Assembly: GCA_049613665.1 (NCBI GenBank) | Contig: JBMZCV010000003.1 | Coordinates: 19,830 to 83,829 of the forward strand | Direction of reading: 5' to 3' | Length of the DNA: 64,000 nucleotides | From: JBMZCV01 sp049613665 | GTDB taxonomy: Bacteria; Bacteroidota; Bacteroidia; Chitinophagales; UBA2359 | Shown here: piece after piece, positions 44,163 through 53,417 of the stretch | Layout: every line of letters begins with the position of its first letter | How positions within the stretch are numbered: position 1 is the stretch's first letter | Translations under genes and position numbers: made by a program | The notes under the pieces: generated by a model | Database searches by the model: none | The model's input: only the letters and a program-made list of their open reading frames with translations | What the model was told of the DNA's origin: nothing

Positions 44163-45080
44163 TTATTCTTCTAAAATCCATTTTTCATACTCGTGTTTTA
44201 CGGTATGTGTAAAAAAATTGACACCTATATCGAGTGTTACACTTTCGCCAGATTCGGCTGTAAAACGAAAATAACGGCCATCTGTTTCGCCACGTTTTAC
44301 GACTTGCCATTTGCTGTTGATGTTCATGTTTTCTTTCACAGGTTGCAGTTGCATTCTGCTACTGTTACAAACACGACGAGCAGGACATCTAAATTTATAT
44401 AACATTCTAGGCGAAAAACTTGCATCAGTTATTTCTTCGGCAGTGATAAGATAGTACCAAAGAAGAAAACTAGCAGGATTTTGAAATCCCTTTTTATTTA
44501 CATTTGTAGTCTCTTGAGTAGCTGTATATTGCTCTTCTATCCTTTCAAAATTATTAAAACCTCTTCTTTGTTGCTCCATTGTTTTGTTTGTTTGAAAAGG
44601 CTTAAAATCTAACTCTTCAATTAATTTTGAGAAAATAAGATTTAATTTACGCAAATTTTCGTTGTATTCATGTCTTTGAGTGGAGACCCAACCATCAAAA
44701 ATTCCATTTGAGTAAAAAGAAAAACTTGCATTTTGATAGCCACAAACAGGCGGTTTATAATCTTTGGCAGGAACATTTTTAATGTCTATTTTGCGATACA
44801 AATTTAATATTTTTGCGAATATATTGTCATCAACAACACTTTCATACATATCAATAGACTCACAATGAGTTTGGTGTTTTTTTGTAAATATTACTTTTTT
44901 ATCATAGCTCAACATGATAGTTTGAGCAGGTTTGGGAAAGCCTCTAAATACAGATACATAACTATAAATTATTTTATCAAATTTTGTTTGTGTCTTATTT
45001 TCAATCGTATTTGTGGAAGCTGCCGAACTAGAATTAATTGCAAAAAGTCCCATCAACATCAGTAAAATTATTCTCAACAT
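44163..45080 (-). CDS. Exported protein of unknown function
   Basis: A 305-aa protein with a signal peptide (about 1-20, ending S-S-A-A-S). The N-terminal half contains Y-S-Y-V-S-V-F-R-G-F-P and a cysteine pair (H-C-E-S near 73 and V-C-G-Y near 112). The second half has C-P-A-R-R-V-C near 232-238 and ends in beta-rich sequence. I do not recognise a family. It is probably periplasmic or outer-membrane associated. It has its own intergenic space on both sides and no obvious operon partner. Confidence 0.55.
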   Translation of the reverse strand: MLRIILLMLMGLFAINSSSAASTNTIENKTQTKFDKIIYSYVSVFRGFPKPAQTIMLSYDKKVIFTKKHQTHCESIDMYESVVDDNIFAKILNLYRKIDIKNVPAKDYKPPVCGYQNASFSFYSNGIFDGWVSTQRHEYNENLRKLNLIFSKLIEELDFKPFQTNKTMEQQRRGFNNFERIEEQYTATQETTNVNKKGFQNPASFLLWYYLITAEEITDASFSPRMLYKFRCPARRVCNSSRMQLQPVKENMNINSKWQVVKRGETDGRYFRFTAESGESVTLDIGVNFFTHTVKHEYEKWILEE

Positions 45081-45229
45081 AATTTTATATTTTTAATTAA
45101 AAAATGATACATTCTTGTTAAGACATTGTCAAACAAAATAAGTTTATTTCTTTCTAACATAAAAAAAGGCTCAATATGCAAAAAAAATTACACATCAAGC
45201 CTTTCAAAAAAAATTCAAAAATCGCTTTT

Positions 45230-45934
45230 CTATTCCAAAGTAACCGTCAAATTATCTGGGCGATAGCGTCCCAAAATTCGGCCGCCAGCATTTGGAGCTT
45301 CCGAAATCGTAGGCAAAAAACGACGGTCAAACCACATATCGCCTTCTCCAACAGGCATATTTTCTAATTTATTTTTCGCCAAAATAATACTTGTAGCACC
45401 TGTTACTGTTTGCGTAAATGTTTGAGCATCAAATTCACTATCGCCATTCATCACTAAAATAACATCTTCATTATAGCCTAAAGAATCACCTTGCCAAAAC
45501 ATTTCAAAACTGCTATCACGAGAAATACTCGTCAAATCGGCAGGATAATCAATGCTTTTGAATGAAATTGTATTTTCAAAAACATTGCCCTCAAGGTCTG
45601 TCCAAACAAAAGTACCTTCATCTACCAAACCTGCATATTCTCTTTTATACATCAACAAATTTGTTATCGGTTCAGTCGTTTTTATCAATACATCGCCATT
45701 GAAAGAAACTTCGCTACCTTCCGACAATTCGAGCGGCGTACCTGTGATTCCTGTGCCAAAATGAAAGGTAGCGTGTGCTGTCGTAATGTCTTCGTTGGCA
45801 TTATAAAACACTTCGTAATTCGTAAAAATACGGTCTTGGTCAACTGACTCAGATGGTTCAGCTTCAAGGCAAGATATTAGGCTAGAAGCTATAACAAATA
45901 AAAGGCTTAAAATAAGGATTGTTTGCTTTTGCAT
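45230..45934 (-). CDS. Putative lipoprotein of unknown function
   Basis: A 234-aa protein with a lipoprotein signal: hydrophobic residues 5-20 and the lipobox S-L-I-S-C, so Cys22 is probably lipidated. The mature part is beta-rich and acidic (VFYNANEDITTAHATFHFG, and G-D-S-E-F-D). Many Bacteroidota surface lipoproteins look like this, and no family is recognised. It lies alone between the unknown exported gene and the TlpA-like lipoprotein gene. Confidence 0.6.
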   Translation of the reverse strand: MQKQTILILSLLFVIASSLISCLEAEPSESVDQDRIFTNYEVFYNANEDITTAHATFHFGTGITGTPLELSEGSEVSFNGDVLIKTTEPITNLLMYKREYAGLVDEGTFVWTDLEGNVFENTISFKSIDYPADLTSISRDSSFEMFWQGDSLGYNEDVILVMNGDSEFDAQTFTQTVTGATSIILAKNKLENMPVGEGDMWFDRRFLPTISEAPNAGGRILGRYRPDNLTVTLE

Positions 45935-46113
45935 AGCAATTTGTGTTTTTAATTATTGATTTGTAATTGTAGAAATAATAGTATGATAACTTTTTTGGAC
46001 TTTTTTTCGTTTGAAAAGTTTAAACTTTTAACTCAAAAACATTGAAACTAAACTGTTTACTTTTTGTTATCGAACACCTATAATGAATTGTTAGTTTCTT
46101 TATTTCATAAAAA

Positions 46114-46154
46114 AATAGCTTATTGAGTGTTTATTTATCACTCAATAAGCTATT
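46114..46154 (-). terminator. Hairpin terminator
   Basis: AATAGCTTATTGAGTG pairs with CACTCAATAAGCTATT around a ~9-nt loop; the A-run on the plus strand gives a T-run after the TlpA-like gene on the minus strand. Confidence 0.85.
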
Positions 46155-46179
46155 CTTTTTTAACGAAAAAAGCTAAAAA

Positions 46180-47211
46180 TTAAGCTCCCAACAATTCTGC
46201 TAATTTAGCTTCTAAAGCCGCACCACGCAAGTTTTTCGCTACGATTTTTCCATCTTTACCAATCAAAAATGTTTGAGGAATAGAAGAAACGCCATACAAA
46301 CCTGCCGCAGAAGAACGCCATCCAGCTAAGTCACTCACATGGTTTTCCCAAACCAAACCATCTTGCTCAATAGCTTTTACCCATTTGTCTTTCGTTTTGT
46401 CCAATGAAACGCTATATACATCAAAGCCTTTTGCTTTATATTTTTCGTAAGCTTTCACTACATTCGGATTTTCTTTGCGACAAGGACGACACCAAGAAGC
46501 CCAAAAATCAATCAATACTACTTTACCTTTCAAGTCTTCCAACGCAATATCTTTTCCGTCTGGAGAAGCTAATTTGATAGAAGGAGCAGGCGCACCAACC
46601 TTAGTTTTCGTAACGCCAGCATTTTTAGCTACATATTGCATAAACTCTTTCGTCATTGGTGAGTTTGGCATTTCTGCTTGCAATTTTTTAGAGAAGTTTT
46701 GGAACAACTCAAAGTGGTCTGTGATTTTCAAATTCGTGATTGCCATATATCCCAACAAAGGACTATTGGTCGTCTCTACATAATTTTTGATATATTTCTC
46801 ACGCTCTTGCGGATTTGGCGTTGTTTGAATAGTCGTCAAAAGTGTTTTAAGTTCTGCTGATTCTGCCGAACCTTCTACTGTATATTCACGAGGATTTTTA
46901 GCATCAAGTGACACTTTCATTTTTTCGTTGTCCAACACCAACATCACACTCGTGCGGCCATTACCCAAACGCAATCTACCCAAAGATTTGTCGCCAACTT
47001 TGCCTTTCATTTTGAAACTGCCGTCAGCAGCTACATCAGCCGTATCAATCACATTGACTTTTTTGCTACCGATTTGGTCTAAGAAAATTTTGGCATCTGC
47101 ATTCGCATTGCTTACTGTACCTTCAATAACATATCCATCAAAATTTGCGTCATTTTCGCGACAACCGATGAATACTGCGGCTACGAAAGCCAAAAGTATA
47201 AACTTTTTCAT
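46180..47211 (-). CDS. TlpA-like thioredoxin lipoprotein with DUF4369
   Basis: A 343-aa exported lipoprotein: the lipobox is at 14-17 (F-I-G-C, Cys17). Residues 25-125 resemble the DUF4369 beta domain common before thioredoxin domains in Bacteroidota, a helical linker follows, and about 205-343 is a TlpA-type thioredoxin domain with the redox motif W-C-R-P-C (Cys241, Cys244) and the cis-Pro segment S-S-I-P-Q-T. It probably keeps proteins or haem-binding cysteines reduced in the periplasm. It has all the active-site residues missing from the SPOR protein at 39928, which shares its V-Y/F-S-V-S-L-D segment. Confidence 0.92.
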   Translation of the reverse strand: MKKFILLAFVAAVFIGCRENDANFDGYVIEGTVSNANADAKIFLDQIGSKKVNVIDTADVAADGSFKMKGKVGDKSLGRLRLGNGRTSVMLVLDNEKMKVSLDAKNPREYTVEGSAESAELKTLLTTIQTTPNPQEREKYIKNYVETTNSPLLGYMAITNLKITDHFELFQNFSKKLQAEMPNSPMTKEFMQYVAKNAGVTKTKVGAPAPSIKLASPDGKDIALEDLKGKVVLIDFWASWCRPCRKENPNVVKAYEKYKAKGFDVYSVSLDKTKDKWVKAIEQDGLVWENHVSDLAGWRSSAAGLYGVSSIPQTFLIGKDGKIVAKNLRGAALEAKLAELLGA

Positions 47212-47268
47212 TATTTCTATTTTTTACTTAATATGAAGAATCGTAAATAAAATGAACAATTAAAAAAT

Positions 47269-47334
47269 CTAACACACTACATATTAATGCGTTAGCAACT
47301 GTCCGAGTTTTTATTAATTAGTGCTTGGCACTAA
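47269..47334 (+). repeat. Two-hairpin element, family H, copy e (inside gatB 3' end)
   Basis: Contains CTAAC...GTTAG and TAGTGCTTGGCACTA. The right arm overlaps the last codons of gatB on the minus strand: AGT GCC AAG CAC TAA encodes S-A-K-H-stop. Confidence 0.65.
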
Positions 47335-48775
47335 GTTTAATATTTAACATTTTATTAGTTAGTTTGGGGTCTAATTTTGTTTTAGACATTCGCATAATCT
47401 GTCCCATAAAAAAGCCTGCCAAACCTTTTTTTCCTTTGCGATAAGCTTTCACCTTATCTGGAAATTTTGCCATCACATCATCAATCAATTGCTCAATCAA
47501 AGCATCATCAGACTCTGTAATCAGCTTTAGTTTTTCAGCTAACTTTGCTGGTTTTTCTGTCGGGTTTTCTACTAAAACAGGGAATAATTCTTGTGCTGCC
47601 AAAGAAAAGTTGACTTTTCCACTTTGCACCAATTCCACTAATTCGGCTAGTGTTTTGGGCGAAATAGCAAAATCTGCAATATTTACATGGCTTTTATTTA
47701 AAAAAGATTTTACTGGAACAGTCAGCCAATTGGCCGCCGCTTTATAGTGTTTTGTATATTTTATGGTTTCATTGAAATAGTCGGAAAAAGCCTTTTCATC
47801 TGTCAAAACTTTTGCATCATAAGCCGAAAGACCAAGTTTTTTCGTATATTTTTCAACCAATTGTTTCGGCAAAGCTGGTATTTCTGCACGAATTTCATTG
47901 ATATACTCATCTGTTAAAACAATCGGTTGCAAATCTGGTTCTGGAAAATAACGATAATCATTCGCCATTTCTTTTTCACGCAAAGAAAAAGTCGTGTTTG
48001 TATCGGCATCAAAACTGCGTGTTTCTAGCTTCACCTTTTCGCCTTTTTCGAGCAATCGAATTTGTCGTTTTGCCTCGTACTCAATGGCTAGTTTCACATT
48101 TTTTAGCGAGTTCATATTTTTCACTTCTGCACGCTGGCCTAAGCGAGTTTCGCCTTTCAATCGTACTGAAACATTGGCATCGCAACGCAAACTGCCTTCT
48201 TCCATATTGCCATCGCAAACGCCCAAATACTGCACCAATTGACGAATTTGTGCCAAATATTCGTAAGCCTCATCACTCGTCCGAAAATCTGGTTCTGTCA
48301 CAATTTCGATAAGCGGCACGCCTGCTCTATTCAAATCTATGAGAGAAAAATATGGGTCTTGGTCGTGTGTGCTTTTCCCTGCATCTTCTTCGAGATGAAT
48401 GCGATTGATACGTATTTTTGTCGTTTTATCGCCTACTGTTACATCTAAAAAGCCATCGTAACATATTGGTTTTGCATCTTGGGTTGTTTGAAAACCTTTT
48501 GGCAAATCGGCATAAAAATAGTTTTTTCTATCGAAATACTGGTGTTTTTGTATCTTGCAATTGGTCGCCAAACCCATTTTTATGGCAAAATCAACTACTT
48601 TTTCGTTCAAAACAGGCAAAACTCCTGGGTGTCCGAGTGTGATAAAACTCACTTGCGTATTTGGCGAAGCCCCAAAAGCTGTTGCATCTGGAGCGAAAAT
48701 TTTACTATTTGTGCTAAGTTGTGCGTGTGTTTCTAAGCCAACGACAACTTCATATTTATCATAAATTGAAGGCAT
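47318..48775 (-). CDS. gatB: Aspartyl/glutamyl-tRNA amidotransferase subunit B
   Basis: A 485-aa protein, the tRNA-binding kinase/amidase subunit of GatCAB, which converts Glu-tRNA(Gln) and Asp-tRNA(Asn). The start MPSIYDKYEVVVGLETHAQL and the G-V-P-L-I-E-I-V-T-E-P-D-F-R-T/S segment are diagnostic. The family usually starts near this ATG; 18 extra codons upstream would read into a palindrome, so I exclude them. The last four codons and the stop lie inside a dispersed repeat. GatA and GatC are not in the window. Confidence 0.94.
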   Translation of the reverse strand: MPSIYDKYEVVVGLETHAQLSTNSKIFAPDATAFGASPNTQVSFITLGHPGVLPVLNEKVVDFAIKMGLATNCKIQKHQYFDRKNYFYADLPKGFQTTQDAKPICYDGFLDVTVGDKTTKIRINRIHLEEDAGKSTHDQDPYFSLIDLNRAGVPLIEIVTEPDFRTSDEAYEYLAQIRQLVQYLGVCDGNMEEGSLRCDANVSVRLKGETRLGQRAEVKNMNSLKNVKLAIEYEAKRQIRLLEKGEKVKLETRSFDADTNTTFSLREKEMANDYRYFPEPDLQPIVLTDEYINEIRAEIPALPKQLVEKYTKKLGLSAYDAKVLTDEKAFSDYFNETIKYTKHYKAAANWLTVPVKSFLNKSHVNIADFAISPKTLAELVELVQSGKVNFSLAAQELFPVLVENPTEKPAKLAEKLKLITESDDALIEQLIDDVMAKFPDKVKAYRKGKKGLAGFFMGQIMRMSKTKLDPKLTNKMLNIKLSAKH

Positions 48776-48813
48776 AATTTTTGTTTTTTTCATCCGAAAA
48801 GGATATAACATAT

Positions 48814-48843
48814 TGTAGAGACAAGGCATGCCTTGTCTCTACA
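48814..48843. repeat. Perfect 30-bp palindrome upstream of gatB
   Basis: TGTAGAGACAAGGCATGCCT and its continuation form a perfect inverted repeat, 39 nt before the gatB start codon. It resembles the GTAGAGAC-type palindromes seen in other bacteria and could act as a REP-like or leader hairpin. Confidence 0.75.
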
Positions 48844-48856
48844 TAACAATAATGTT

Positions 48857-49507
48857 TTATTCCACTATTTCAAATTCAACAGCATTTAATTTTAGTTCTT
48901 TATGCTGATAATTTTTAGCATATACATCAACAAAATAAACTTTATCTTTGGGTTTTATTTCTCGCAGTAAAGCTACGGCTTCTTCATTAAACGTTGTACC
49001 TACATTCCAATGTGTACCTATTAGCTTTTCGCCTCGCATCAAAAGAATGCGATATTTGGTAACTTTATGCACAACATCAACAGGGAAATATTTAAGCCGT
49101 GCTACTACTCCCATTTGCGCTTTCATTTCACCTACTTTCATAGTCCCTCTATTTTTTCCTCCAACTTCGGTTGTTGGTAGAGGTACTTCTTTTACATAAA
49201 AGCGTTTTTTTGCAAGAAAAACAGTATCTTTCTCTATGATTTTAAAAATAGAAATATCTGTTTGACGCTGCTCATTAGCAATAATACGATAATTACATTT
49301 ACTTTTTGTTATAGTGCCATTATTGCTTGTTAGATAAATAGCTTCACAATCGTTTTCTTCATTTTTTATCGTAAAAGAAATAGGGAAGTTTTGATATAAA
49401 TAGTTATTGTCTGATATTTTATCAAAAATAATCGTCTCTTTTTGAGCATAAGCATTTATTGCAAAATAAAAAAAGCAAATAGCGAATTGAACAATTGTTT
49501 TTTTCAT
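48857..49507 (-). CDS. GldM-like C-terminal-domain protein, copy 1
   Basis: A 216-aa exported protein with a signal peptide (about 1-21). The mature region matches the last two domains of GldM, the T9SS motor subunit: a first beta domain (about 35-110, with G-T-I-T-K-S-K-C-N-Y) and then F-Y-V-K-E-V-P-L-P and E-V-G-G-K-N-R-G, leading to a second beta domain with V-D-V-Y-A-K-N. There is no transmembrane segment or N-terminal GldM domain, so it would be periplasmic only. It is a paralogue of the gene at 49544, with which it shares E-V-G-G-K and most of its last 100 residues. Confidence 0.7.
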   Translation of the reverse strand: MKKTIVQFAICFFYFAINAYAQKETIIFDKISDNNYLYQNFPISFTIKNEENDCEAIYLTSNNGTITKSKCNYRIIANEQRQTDISIFKIIEKDTVFLAKKRFYVKEVPLPTTEVGGKNRGTMKVGEMKAQMGVVARLKYFPVDVVHKVTKYRILLMRGEKLIGTHWNVGTTFNEEAVALLREIKPKDKVYFVDVYAKNYQHKELKLNAVEFEIVE

Positions 49508-49543
49508 GCAAAAGTTTATTTCTAGGTTTTGAAAAAAATCATT

Positions 49544-50200
49544 TTATTCCACTATTTCAAATTCAAGGGCATTTAATTTCACTTCTTCACCATGAGGATA
49601 TTTGGTATAAATATCGACAAAATATACCTTATCCTTTGGTTTTGTTTTTTGTACTAAAGCTGTTGTTTCTTTATCAAATTTTGCACCTATATTTAAATGC
49701 GTTCCTATTACGTTTTCGTCTCGCATTACCAAAATACGATATTTAGTAACATGATATTTTTGACAACTAATAATATAATAATATTTATTATTAGGCAAAA
49801 CTCCTAATTGTGCTTGTAAATCTTTTTTACGAATTTTTCCTTCATATTTGCCGCCAACTTCTGCTATTAGCAAAGGTGCTTTTTTTACATTAAAGCTTCT
49901 TTTTTCAAGCAATATCGTATCTTTTTCTACAATTTTGAAAATACAAACTTCTGTTTTATGTAATTTATTGGGAACTAAAAGATAGTTACATCTGTCTTTT
50001 TTTACAGTTCCATTATTAGTTGTCAAATAAAATGCTTCACAGTGATTTTTTTTATTTTTTAGAACAAAAGAGTTATAGGCATTTTGGTATAAATCATTAT
50101 CTACTAACCTTTTCTCAAAAACAATAGCTTCTTCTTGAGCATAGCCGTTTATCACAAAACAAAAAAGTAATATGCTTATTTTTACAAAAATTATTTTCAT
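49544..50200 (-). CDS. GldM-like C-terminal-domain protein, copy 2
   Basis: A 218-aa exported protein (signal peptide about 1-21, ending G-Y-A-Q), paralogous to 48857. It shares V-T-K-Y-R-I-L and K-P-K-D-K-V-Y-F-V-D, and ends L-N-A-L-E-F-E-I-V-E where copy 1 ends L-N-A-V-E-F-E-I-V-E. The likeness to GldM is at the level of the E-V-G-G-K-x-G hinge and the L-N-x-F-E-I end. The genes lie 36 nt apart in the same direction, so they were probably made by tandem duplication and are transcribed together. Functions other than type IX secretion are possible. Confidence 0.7.
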   Translation of the reverse strand: MKIIFVKISILLFCFVINGYAQEEAIVFEKRLVDNDLYQNAYNSFVLKNKKNHCEAFYLTTNNGTVKKDRCNYLLVPNKLHKTEVCIFKIVEKDTILLEKRSFNVKKAPLLIAEVGGKYEGKIRKKDLQAQLGVLPNNKYYYIISCQKYHVTKYRILVMRDENVIGTHLNIGAKFDKETTALVQKTKPKDKVYFVDIYTKYPHGEEVKLNALEFEIVE

Positions 50201-50374
50201 ATAAAAGATGTTTTATGCAAAAATAAAACAATTATACTTTTTTCGCTGTTAAATATTGTTAAGCTTTATTATTTAACTTTTTTGTTTTAAAATAAGCATT
50301 CAATAGTTTGGACGTTTTTTTATACTTCAATAGGACTTATTCATAAAATTTTAAATGAACAATAATAAGAAAAT

Positions 50375-50408
50375 AAGGTGGTAGGCATTTTTAAAATGCC
50401 TGCCACCA
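50375..50408. repeat. Hairpin repeat, copy 2
   Basis: AAGGTGGTAGGCATTTTTAA with its palindromic partner. See 5716-5750. Confidence 0.65.
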
Positions 50409-50451
50409 CATACTTTTTAAAATAGTAACATTTAAATAAAATAGCAACTCT

Positions 50452-50485
50452 AGGTGGCAGGCACTTCTAAAGTGCCTACTACCTT
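50452..50485. repeat. Hairpin repeat, copy 3
   Basis: AGGTGGCAGGCACTTCTAAA with its palindromic partner; it begins only 44 bp after copy 2. See 5716-5750. Confidence 0.65.
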
Positions 50486-50542
50486 TTTTGTATTACTTAA
50501 TGCTCTAGCAATTAGTTGCTTATTTTTTGGCTAAAAAAAATC

Positions 50543-53173
50543 TTACAAGCTTTCAGCCAATACTTTTGCCTCGTGAATAGCCTTGTCAATGCCTTGTGCA
50601 TTTCGACCGCCTGCTGACGCATAAAAAGCTTGGCCACCGCCGCCGCCTTGAATATTTTTTGCCAAAGTCCGAATAAGTTTTCCTGCATTCAGGTTTTTGC
50701 TTTTCACTAACTCATCATCAAACATCAAAGTCAAATGTGCTTTTCCAGCTATTTTCGCTCCCAAAATCAAAAACAAATTTGGCACTTCATTTCGCAAATC
50801 GTAAGCTATTTTTTTAACCATATCAGCCGTACTCACTTCTACTTGCTTGCCGATAAATTGAATGCCATTGATAGTTTCCACTTGCGTTTTCAAATCATTT
50901 TTGATAACGCCAGCTTTTTCCATCTGCATACGCTCAATTTCTCGTTTCAAAGCCGTATTTTCATCTACTAGATTTTCTACGGTTTTCGACAAGTTTTTCG
51001 GCTTTTTGAACATTCTATTCAAATTATTCAAATGCACAAATTCCTTGCTAATCAGCTCGTAAGCCGTCGTGCCTGTTACCGCTTCTATACGTCTCACGCC
51101 AGCCGCTACTGAAGTTTCAAGCGTCAGTTTGCAAAAGCCAATTTCGCCTGTCGCAGCTACATGAGTGCCACCGCAAAGCTCCACCGAATAGTTTTTATCA
51201 AACACAATCACACGCACAAAGTCGCCATACTTTTCGCCAAACAAAGCCATCGCTCCCATCGCTTTCGCTTTTTCTATCGGCACATTTCGCAACTCTTCCA
51301 AAGCTATATTTGCTCGTATTTTTTCGTTCACGATTTTTTCTACGCTTCGCAAATTTTCTTCTGTCACTTTTTCAAAATGCGAAAAGTCAAAACGCAAATA
51401 GTCTGCATTTACTAAAGAACCTTTTTGATGAACATGATTGCCCAAAACCTCTTGCAAAGCTGCATGAATTAAATGCGTTGCTGTGTGATTGTTTGTCGTG
51501 CTACCTCGCTTAGTTGCATTTACCACCGCTTGACAAGGCAAAGTAATATCTTTTGGCAATTTCTTAGTATAATGTACAATTAAGTTGTTTTCCTTTTTTG
51601 TATCTGTAATACTAATTTTTTCATCGCCAAATTGCAAATATCCGACATCGCCAACTTGGCCACCACTTTCTGCATAGAAAGGTGTTTGGTCTAAAACAAT
51701 TTGATAAAAAGATTTCTTTTTTTGTTTTACTTCTCGATACTTAACTACTTGAGAATCAGTCGTTAGCGTGTCGTAACCTACAAAGATACTTTCACTATTA
51801 TTTGACAAAATTGCCCAATCGCCAGTATCTACTTTTGTAGCTGCTCTAGCACGTTCTTTTTGTGCTTGCATCGCTTTTTCAAAACCAGCTTCATCAATTT
51901 CCAAACCTTTTTCACTCGCAATCAAACGAGTTAAATCAATCGGAAAACCGAAAGTATCATAGAGTTCAAAAGCTGCATTACCATCAATAACAGTTTGCTC
52001 ATTTTTACTCATTTTACCTTCAATTTGCTTAAAACGCTTCAAACCCATTTCTAGCGTTCGCAAAAAAGATACCTCTTCTTGCTCAATTACTTTTTTAACA
52101 AAAGCTTGGTTTTCTACTAAATCTGGATAAAAATCTGCAAATTGACCAACTAAAGTCTCCAATAATTGATTGATAATTGGCTGTTTGTAATTCAAATAGC
52201 TATAAGCATATCGCACCGCACGACGCAAAATTCGTCTGATAACATAGCCAGCACCTGTATTTGAAGGCAGTTGTCCATCGTGAATCGTAAACGCAATCGC
52301 TCGAAGATGGTCTGAAATCACACGAATAGCAATGTCTGTTTTTTCGCTTTCGCCATATTTTACGCCTGTTATTTCACTCACTTTGTTAATCAAAGGCATG
52401 AAAACATCGGTGTCATAATTCGATTGTTTGTTTTGCAAAGCCATCGCCAAACGCTCAAATCCCATTCCTGTATCAACGTGCTTTGCAGGCAATAGTTCTA
52501 AATCGCCATTTGATTTTCGGTTGTATTGAATAAACACCAAATTCCAAATTTCAACGACTTGCGGATGGTCTTGGTTCACTAAAGTTCTGCCATCAATAGC
52601 TGCTCTGTCTTCATCGATTCGCATATCGACATGAATTTCAGAACAAGGGCCGCAAGGGCCAGTATCGCCCATTTCCCAAAAATTATCTTTCTTAGAAGCC
52701 AAAATAATTCGGTCGGCAGCAATAAATTTTTTCCATGTTTCAGTTGCTTCACTATCGGCAGCTACGCCATCTTTTTCATCTCCTTCAAAAACCGTCACAT
52801 ACAATTTATCTTTCGGAATTTGATATACTTCTGTCAATAATTCCCAAGCCCATTCAATGGCTTCCGCTTTAAAATAATTTCCAAAAGACCAATTTCCCAA
52901 CATCTCAAACATCGTATGATGATAAGTATCTACGCCCACTTCTTCCAAATCGTTGTGTTTTCCAGAAACACGAAGGCACTTTTGCGAGTTGGCTATCCGC
53001 AAATGTTTAGGTTCTTTATTACCTAAAAAATAATCTTTAAACTGATTCATACCTGCATTTGTAAACATCAGTGTAGGGTCATTTTTCACGACTATCGGAG
53101 CCGATTTGCCTACTAGATGTTGCTTGCTATGAAAAAAGTTTAAAAAAGTTTGCCTAATTTTTTTTGACTCCAT
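50543..53173 (-). CDS. alaS: Alanyl-tRNA synthetase
   Basis: An 876-aa class II synthetase that charges tRNA(Ala). The N-terminal catalytic domain begins with IRQTFLNFFHSKQHLV and the motif-2 region PTLMFTNAGMNQFK; later segments CLRVSGKHNDLEEVGVDTYHHTMFEMLGNWSFGNYFK are typical. The editing domain carries HTATHLIHAAL with the two zinc-binding His, then C-G-G-T-H. The C-Ala domain closes the protein (GGGGGQAFYASAGG). Length is normal. Its start is at 53173, and the M23 peptidase gene is divergent upstream, an arrangement seen in other Bacteroidota. Confidence 0.97.
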   Translation of the reverse strand: MESKKIRQTFLNFFHSKQHLVGKSAPIVVKNDPTLMFTNAGMNQFKDYFLGNKEPKHLRIANSQKCLRVSGKHNDLEEVGVDTYHHTMFEMLGNWSFGNYFKAEAIEWAWELLTEVYQIPKDKLYVTVFEGDEKDGVAADSEATETWKKFIAADRIILASKKDNFWEMGDTGPCGPCSEIHVDMRIDEDRAAIDGRTLVNQDHPQVVEIWNLVFIQYNRKSNGDLELLPAKHVDTGMGFERLAMALQNKQSNYDTDVFMPLINKVSEITGVKYGESEKTDIAIRVISDHLRAIAFTIHDGQLPSNTGAGYVIRRILRRAVRYAYSYLNYKQPIINQLLETLVGQFADFYPDLVENQAFVKKVIEQEEVSFLRTLEMGLKRFKQIEGKMSKNEQTVIDGNAAFELYDTFGFPIDLTRLIASEKGLEIDEAGFEKAMQAQKERARAATKVDTGDWAILSNNSESIFVGYDTLTTDSQVVKYREVKQKKKSFYQIVLDQTPFYAESGGQVGDVGYLQFGDEKISITDTKKENNLIVHYTKKLPKDITLPCQAVVNATKRGSTTNNHTATHLIHAALQEVLGNHVHQKGSLVNADYLRFDFSHFEKVTEENLRSVEKIVNEKIRANIALEELRNVPIEKAKAMGAMALFGEKYGDFVRVIVFDKNYSVELCGGTHVAATGEIGFCKLTLETSVAAGVRRIEAVTGTTAYELISKEFVHLNNLNRMFKKPKNLSKTVENLVDENTALKREIERMQMEKAGVIKNDLKTQVETINGIQFIGKQVEVSTADMVKKIAYDLRNEVPNLFLILGAKIAGKAHLTLMFDDELVKSKNLNAGKLIRTLAKNIQGGGGGQAFYASAGGRNAQGIDKAIHEAKVLAESL

Positions 53174-53417
53174 AAGTTTTTAATCTATTTAACTTTTATT
53201 CAATGGAATAATAAATAAAAATATTTAATTATTTGTTTTTATTTCTCTCTAAAGCTATTTTTTTTTCAAAATAAATTTGCTTTTTTTAATCTTGCTAAAT
53301 TTCATATAAAATCTGCATAAGTAATTGATAATCAGCATTTTATATTACTTTATTTGTAATTTTACTTAAAAGTTTTGTTTTTTTCCTTTCTGCACTTTTA
53401 GTATGCAAGTTTATTTG

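Noticed and set aside
48776..48829. Longer start for gatB (18 extra residues)
   Set aside because: The extension reads through half of a perfect palindrome, and the family normally begins near MPSIYDKYEVV.
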